A program made the translations under genes and the position numbers. A model generated the notes under the pieces. It saw only the letters and a list, made by a program, of their open reading frames with translations, was not told the DNA's origin and ran no database searches. Positions 60,708 to 64,000 of a stretch of DNA of 64,000 bases are shown in pieces. The stretch is from Pseudomonas koreensis (GTDB lineage: Bacteria > Pseudomonadota > Gammaproteobacteria > Pseudomonadales > Pseudomonadaceae): positions 103,742-167,741 of the forward strand of contig NZ_JAOEJU010000012.1 in NCBI RefSeq assembly GCF_025447595.1, written 5' to 3'. Each line of letters begins with the position of its first letter. The stretch's first letter is position 1.

Positions 60708-61962
60708 GTTGCTCTCCTCGGGCGCCGTGGGGCAGGCGCAGCTCGGTGAGCGTGCCGCCTTCCTCATGACTATAGAGTTTCACTGAGCCGCCGGCGCGTG
60801 TCACGCTGGCCTTGCTCAAAAACAGGCCTAGGCCGAAACCTTTGCCCTTGGTGGTAAAAAACGGTTTGCCGATCTGCTCGGCGATGGCCAGCGGCACACC
60901 GGCGCCATGGTCGCGAATGCTGATGGTCAGATCTTCGGCGGTCCAGTCCAGGGTCACCTGAAGGTTTTCCGGGCAGGCGTCGGCGGCGTTGTTCAACAGA
61001 TTCAACAAGGCCTGGGTCAGATCCGGCGGCGGCGCCACACGCGGCAGCGGGCCCTGGCCCAGACGTTGGAAGCGATAACTGGCCTCGGGACGCATCAGGT
61101 GCCAGCGGTTGAGCGCCTCGTCGAGCCACTCGGTGACGTCCTGCATTTCCACCGCCATCCGGCGATTGGCTTCGGCGGCGCGCACCAGTTGTTGCAGGGT
61201 CTCCTTGCAGAGCTTCACCTGATCCTTCAGCACCTTCAGGTCTTCCTGAAGCATTGGGTCATGGTGATCCTGCTGCATTTCGTTGAGCAACACGCTCATG
61301 GTCGCCAGCGGAGTGCCCAGTTCATGAGCGGCACCGGCGGCCTGAGTCGCCACGGCCAGCAATTGCTGATCGCGCAGGCCTTCTTCACGGCGGATCGCGC
61401 GCAATTCTTCCTGGCGGCGCAGCTCTTCAGCCATGCGCGCGGCGAAGAAGGTAATCACCGCTGCCGCGAGGGCAAAACTCAGCCACATGCCGTAGATCTG
61501 CAGGTTTTCCCGGGCAACCGGCAGGGTTTCCAGCGGATAGAAATGCGTGAGCATCAGCGTATACAAGGCCAGCGCAATGCCCGACAGCACCACCGAATAA
61601 CGCCATGGCAGCGTCACCGCAGCGATGGTCAGCGGCACCAGATAATACGAAACGAACGGGTTGGTCGAACCACCGGAGAAATACAGCAAGGCACTGTGGA
61701 TAACCAGATCGCAGGCCAGTTGCAGCGCGTATTCGAGCTCGGTGACCGGCCACGAAGTGCGCAGGCGCACGGCGGTGAACACACACAGCAGAATCGAACA
61801 GCCGAGGGTCATTACCAGTTGCACCCACGGCAACGGCAACAGCTCCAGCCAATAGGCCAGGCCCACGGAGCCGGCCTGCGCGGCGAGCACCAGGGTGCGG
61901 ATGAAAGTCAGCCGCCAGAGGTTCTGGCGAGTGGCGGAAGTCAGTTGTACGGGGGCGAGCAT
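60700..61962 (-). CDS. roxS: RoxS sensor histidine kinase (PrrB/RegB family)
   Basis: A 420-residue membrane sensor kinase. Six hydrophobic segments occupy residues 20-175. GGSTNPF at 97-103 is the heptapeptide through which RegB-type kinases sense ubiquinone. The phosphorylated His213 is in AAGAAHELGTPLATMS; the ATP-binding domain follows (NAADACPENLQ, GAGVPLAIAEQ, GKGFGLGLFLSKA). The start MLAPVQLTS is taken at 61962; the longer frame is REPIN sequence. It reports respiratory redox state to RoxR. Confidence 0.93.
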   Translation of the reverse strand: MLAPVQLTSATRQNLWRLTFIRTLVLAAQAGSVGLAYWLELLPLPWVQLVMTLGCSILLCVFTAVRLRTSWPVTELEYALQLACDLVIHSALLYFSGGSTNPFVSYYLVPLTIAAVTLPWRYSVVLSGIALALYTLMLTHFYPLETLPVARENLQIYGMWLSFALAAAVITFFAARMAEELRRQEELRAIRREEGLRDQQLLAVATQAAGAAHELGTPLATMSVLLNEMQQDHHDPMLQEDLKVLKDQVKLCKETLQQLVRAAEANRRMAVEMQDVTEWLDEALNRWHLMRPEASYRFQRLGQGPLPRVAPPPDLTQALLNLLNNAADACPENLQVTLDWTAEDLTISIRDHGAGVPLAIAEQIGKPFFTTKGKGFGLGLFLSKASVTRAGGSVKLYSHEEGGTLTELRLPHGARGEQHE

Positions 61963-62082
61963 GAGCTCTCCTGATGAGCGCTCCAGGCGGATCGCACGGA
62001 GTATAACCAAGCCACGGGCTTGAGAGGCGAAAGTGCGGCAAACGACCACATGGCGCAAAGTTTTTCTGCGGCTATAAGGGCC

Positions 62083-62148
62083 CCTTCGCGAGCAAGCTCG
62101 CTCCCACAGGGAACGCGTCCCAAATGTGGGAGCGAGCTTGCTCGCGAT
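62083..62148. repeat. REPIN
   Basis: Two inverted REP units (CGCGAGCAAGCTCGCTCCCAC and GTGGGAGCGAGCTTGCTCGCG), only 13-20 bases apart, upstream of roxS. Confidence 0.85.
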
Positions 62149-62277
62149 TGGCTGCGCAGCAGCCACCGGCCATCTGTATAGAAGTTGTAACTGGGCGAAC
62201 CGGATCATAAAAGCTAGAGTCTGATGGTTTCACGCAGGCCCCCGAACCATCACCTGCGCCCTCATCAAGGAGCTTTC

Positions 62278-62994
62278 ATGCACACATTTCGCCGCAGCGC
62301 CGCCCTTCTCGCCCTGACCGTCGGCAGCATCGCCAGCCTTCCGGCCCTGGCCGCCGATGAGCTGCACTACAACCAGATTTCCCTGCGCGCCGAAGTCAGC
62401 CAGGAAGTGGCCCACGACCTGATGATCGTGACCCTCTACACCGAAGAACAGAACACCGACCCGGCCAAACTCGCCGCCGACATCAGCACCACCATGAACA
62501 AGGCCCTGGCCCAGGCCAAGCAAGTCAAAGACATCACCCTGCGCCAGGGCAGCCGCAACAGCTACCCGATCTACGACACCAAAGGCCAGAAAATCACCGG
62601 CTGGCGCGAACGCGCCGAACTGCGCCTGGAAAGCGCCGACTTCGCCGCCCTGTCCAAACTCACCGGCGAACTGCTGACCGACCTGAAAATGGGCGGCATG
62701 GACTTCGCCATCGCCGACCCGACCCGCAAGGCCAGCGAAGACAAACTGCTGAAAGAAGCCGTCACCGCCTTCAAGGCCCGCGCCCAACTGGCCACCGACG
62801 CCCTGGGCGGCAAGGGCTACAAAATCGTCAACCTGAACCTCAACAGCAACGGCTTCCCGCAACCGTACATGCGCGCCCCGATGATGATGAAAGCCGCCGG
62901 CATGGACGCAGCCCCCGTCACGCCTGAAGTCGAAGCCGGCACCAGCCAGGTCAGCCTGACCGCCGATGGCTCGATTGAAGTGTTGATGCAGTGA
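62278..62994 (+). CDS. SIMPL-domain periplasmic protein (DUF541)
   Basis: A 238-residue protein with a signal peptide (residues 1-25, ALTVGSIASLPALA-ADE) and a SIMPL/DUF541 domain: HYNQISLRAEVSQEV, TLYTEEQNTDPAKLA and YKIVNLNLNSNGF. E. coli YggE is the relative; it appears to reduce oxidative stress. The start MHTFRRSAAL at 62278 follows AAGGAG; a longer frame is not used. It lies divergently beside roxSR, an order kept in P. aeruginosa (recalled). Confidence 0.9.
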   Translation: MHTFRRSAALLALTVGSIASLPALAADELHYNQISLRAEVSQEVAHDLMIVTLYTEEQNTDPAKLAADISTTMNKALAQAKQVKDITLRQGSRNSYPIYDTKGQKITGWRERAELRLESADFAALSKLTGELLTDLKMGGMDFAIADPTRKASEDKLLKEAVTAFKARAQLATDALGGKGYKIVNLNLNSNGFPQPYMRAPMMMKAAGMDAAPVTPEVEAGTSQVSLTADGSIEVLMQ

Positions 62995-63014
62995 TTAAGT
63001 GACGGCTGGATAAG

Positions 63015-63047
63015 AAACCGGCGATCAGTGAATGATCGCCGGTTTTT
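63015..63047 (+). terminator. terminator of the SIMPL gene
   Basis: AAACCGGCGATCA (63015-63027) pairs with TGATCGCCGGTTT (63033-63045) around GTGAA, followed by a run of T. Confidence 0.9.
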
Positions 63048-63080
63048 TTGTGCCCGGGATTTGCGGTGAACGATCCACCG

Positions 63081-63165
63081 CCATCGCTGGCAAGCCAGCT
63101 CCCACAGGATCTCCAGATTTACTGAAAGTGCGCAGGAGCCTGTGGGAGCGGGCTTGCCCGCGATG
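63081..63165. repeat. REPIN-like pair of two REP types
   Basis: A CATCGCTGGCAAGCCAGCT + CCCACAGG unit (63082-63107) and a GTGGGAGCGGGCTTGCCCGCG unit (63142-63162) in opposite orientation, 34 bases apart. The two units belong to different sequence subtypes. Confidence 0.78.
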
Positions 63166-63181
63166 AACGATGACGCGGTCG

Positions 63182-63540
63182 TCAGGTTTGCGGATCAACC
63201 CGATCCAGCGCCCGGTTCACTGCGAGCTCGGCCAGCATGATGATCTGCTGGATACCGAGCGCCGTACTGCGCTGCGGGCCCGAAAGCTCATTGGCGAAAT
63301 TGCTGGCGATGGTACTGGCCGACGCCGAGACTCGCAGGCGTTGGCCAGCAGGCTTTCGGTGTCGATGTTGGGAGTGACCATATACATCGTGCTCGGGCTC
63401 GGTTTGGAAGGATTGGGGCAGAGATAGAAATCGAGGGCGCGTTTGATGGCTTCGCGGTTGCGAGCGAGGTCTTCGGCGCGCATGGCTTCTGCGAGGGGTG
63501 TGTTTGATTCGAGGGGTGGATGGGGTATCAGCTTGTCCAT
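63182..63540 (-). pseudogene. DUF6124 family protein, frameshifted
   Basis: The ATG at 63540 (GGAGA nine bases upstream) opens a frame reading MDKLIPHPPLESN, then ALDFYLCPNPSKPSPSTMY and NIDTESLLANACES. The family continuation, ASTIASNFANELSGPQR and LAVNRALDRVDPQ, lies in a different frame that ends at 63182. The two join near 63327-63330, where one base seems missing after the GAG codon. DUF6124 proteins are small and of unknown function in pseudomonads. No slippery site is seen; a disrupted gene or a sequence error is likely. Confidence 0.75.
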
Positions 63541-63850
63541 GTAGCAATTTCTCCATGTTATGGAGCCACTTTTCCCGATCTCACTCGAAGAAGAGGTGGC
63601 AGCTATGTACGGGGTGAGATCACCGGTATGGATACCCGGCAGGACATTCGTCCACCCGTACACAGCCGCCATAGAGAATCGCTGACAGTCTAAGCTGGCG
63701 GCGATTATGAAGGGGCTCGCACAAGTATCCAAATGAATAGCCGGGATCTCACTCCCGGTCGCTGAATTGGCAGCGACAACCAAAGACTAGAGACCGCACT
63801 TCCGACGGACAACCTGAAAACAATGTGGGAAGGTTCGGTAAATCCCACAC
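63541..63850 (-). other. structured leader region upstream of the DUF6124 gene
   Basis: This gap has no convincing coding region. It holds several hairpins: CCGGGA/TCCCGG (63741-63758), GTCGCTG/CAGCGAC (63758-63777), CCGGTAT/ATACCCGG with a one-base bulge, and TGTGGGA/TCCCACA (63824-63849). AGTGAGATC recurs at about 63577 and 63745 on the minus strand. It could be a 5' leader or a non-coding RNA. An alternative frame open from 63783 into the DUF6124 gene has no known family. Confidence 0.5.
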
Positions 63851-63910
63851 ATCTTTAAACATTCGAAAATGGAACGCGGAGCGTCCCGGGCTGCATTCTC
63901 ACAAGATCTG

Positions 63911-63946
63911 GTCGGCTGTCAGACCGCCATCGCCAGCAGGCTGGCT
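63911..63946. repeat. partial REP unit with CTGTCAG lead-in
   Basis: GTCGGCTGTCAGACCGCCAT followed by CGCCAGCAGGCTGGCT matches the unit at 4281-4316 almost base for base but lacks the terminal CCCAC arm. The rest of the window end (63947-64000) shows nothing. Confidence 0.7.
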
Positions 63947-64000
63947 TGTATGCTGGTACTTGAAGGGAGGAGGAGGGACTAGGCTGGTTTCTGACTGTTG

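Noticed and set aside
63182..63540. Programmed frameshift in the DUF6124 gene
   Set aside because: No slippery heptamer, stimulatory hairpin or internal ribosome site is apparent at the junction.

Overview
The window is a chromosomal segment of a Pseudomonas of the P. fluorescens complex. The evidence is the high GC, the gene content and order (algW; hisGDC-murA-mla; kdsDC-lptCAB-rpoN-hpf-ptsN-rapZ-ptsO; fagA-fumC-orfX-sodA; pmbA/tldD; mreBCD; gatCAB; roxSR), and many scattered palindromic REP elements typical of fluorescent pseudomonads. No rRNA, tRNA, insertion sequence, CRISPR array or complete prophage is visible. Layout, left to right. 1-4250: glutathione peroxidase (cut by the window edge), SlyD, a small DUF3565 protein, Pta and a PlsC-type acyltransferase. 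4250-4800: a gene-free stretch with a 16-bp perfect inverted repeat and REP units, lying at what looks like a synteny boundary. 4800-7640: sulfate activation (cysD-cysNC). 7880-10440: a Nif3-like protein, the envelope-stress protease AlgW and an unrecognised 123-residue protein whose ribosome binding site lies in a hairpin. 10500-18450 (minus strand): mlaFEDCB-ibaG-murA-hisGDC, for phospholipid transport, peptidoglycan precursor and histidine synthesis. 18730-25750 (plus strand): Kdo synthesis and LPS transport, sigma-54, ribosome hibernation, and the nitrogen phosphotransferase proteins with RapZ. 25790-29600 (minus): a ZIP transporter and the fagA-fumC-orfX-sodA iron-starvation operon behind a Fur box. 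29700-43000: PmbA/TldD protease, DarP, a nitrilase-family amidase, giant YhdP, RNase G, Maf and MreBCD. 43176-46390: the tRNA amidotransferase GatCAB. 46500-49500: a small RlpA lipoprotein, a cation antiporter, a PcaC-like protein and an AEC carrier. 49680-55175 (minus): a hexarate (galactarate/glucarate) catabolic cluster: dehydratase GarD, MFS transporter, ketoglutarate-semialdehyde dehydrogenase and KdgD; its likely FadR-type regulator is at 57395-58141. 58323-63000: an SbmA/BacA-like ABC exporter, the redox-sensing RoxS/RoxR pair and a SIMPL-domain periplasmic protein. 63180-64000: a frameshifted DUF6124 gene with a structured leader. The part most worth attention is 55350-57390. Three plus-strand genes sit between the hexarate operon and its regulator: a zinc-phospholipase-C-like protein without a signal peptide, a 63-residue protein and a 124-residue acidic beta-rich protein. 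Their promoter carries a CTGT-N8-ACAG LexA (SOS) box exactly between its -35 and -10 hexamers, so the cassette looks DNA-damage inducible. The flanking catabolic genes share a separate operator-like motif (GTTGTACGAT). Other points are probable ATT start codons for mreC and the antiporter, a hairpin over the ribosome binding site of the 10069 gene, and pta lacking ackA beside it.
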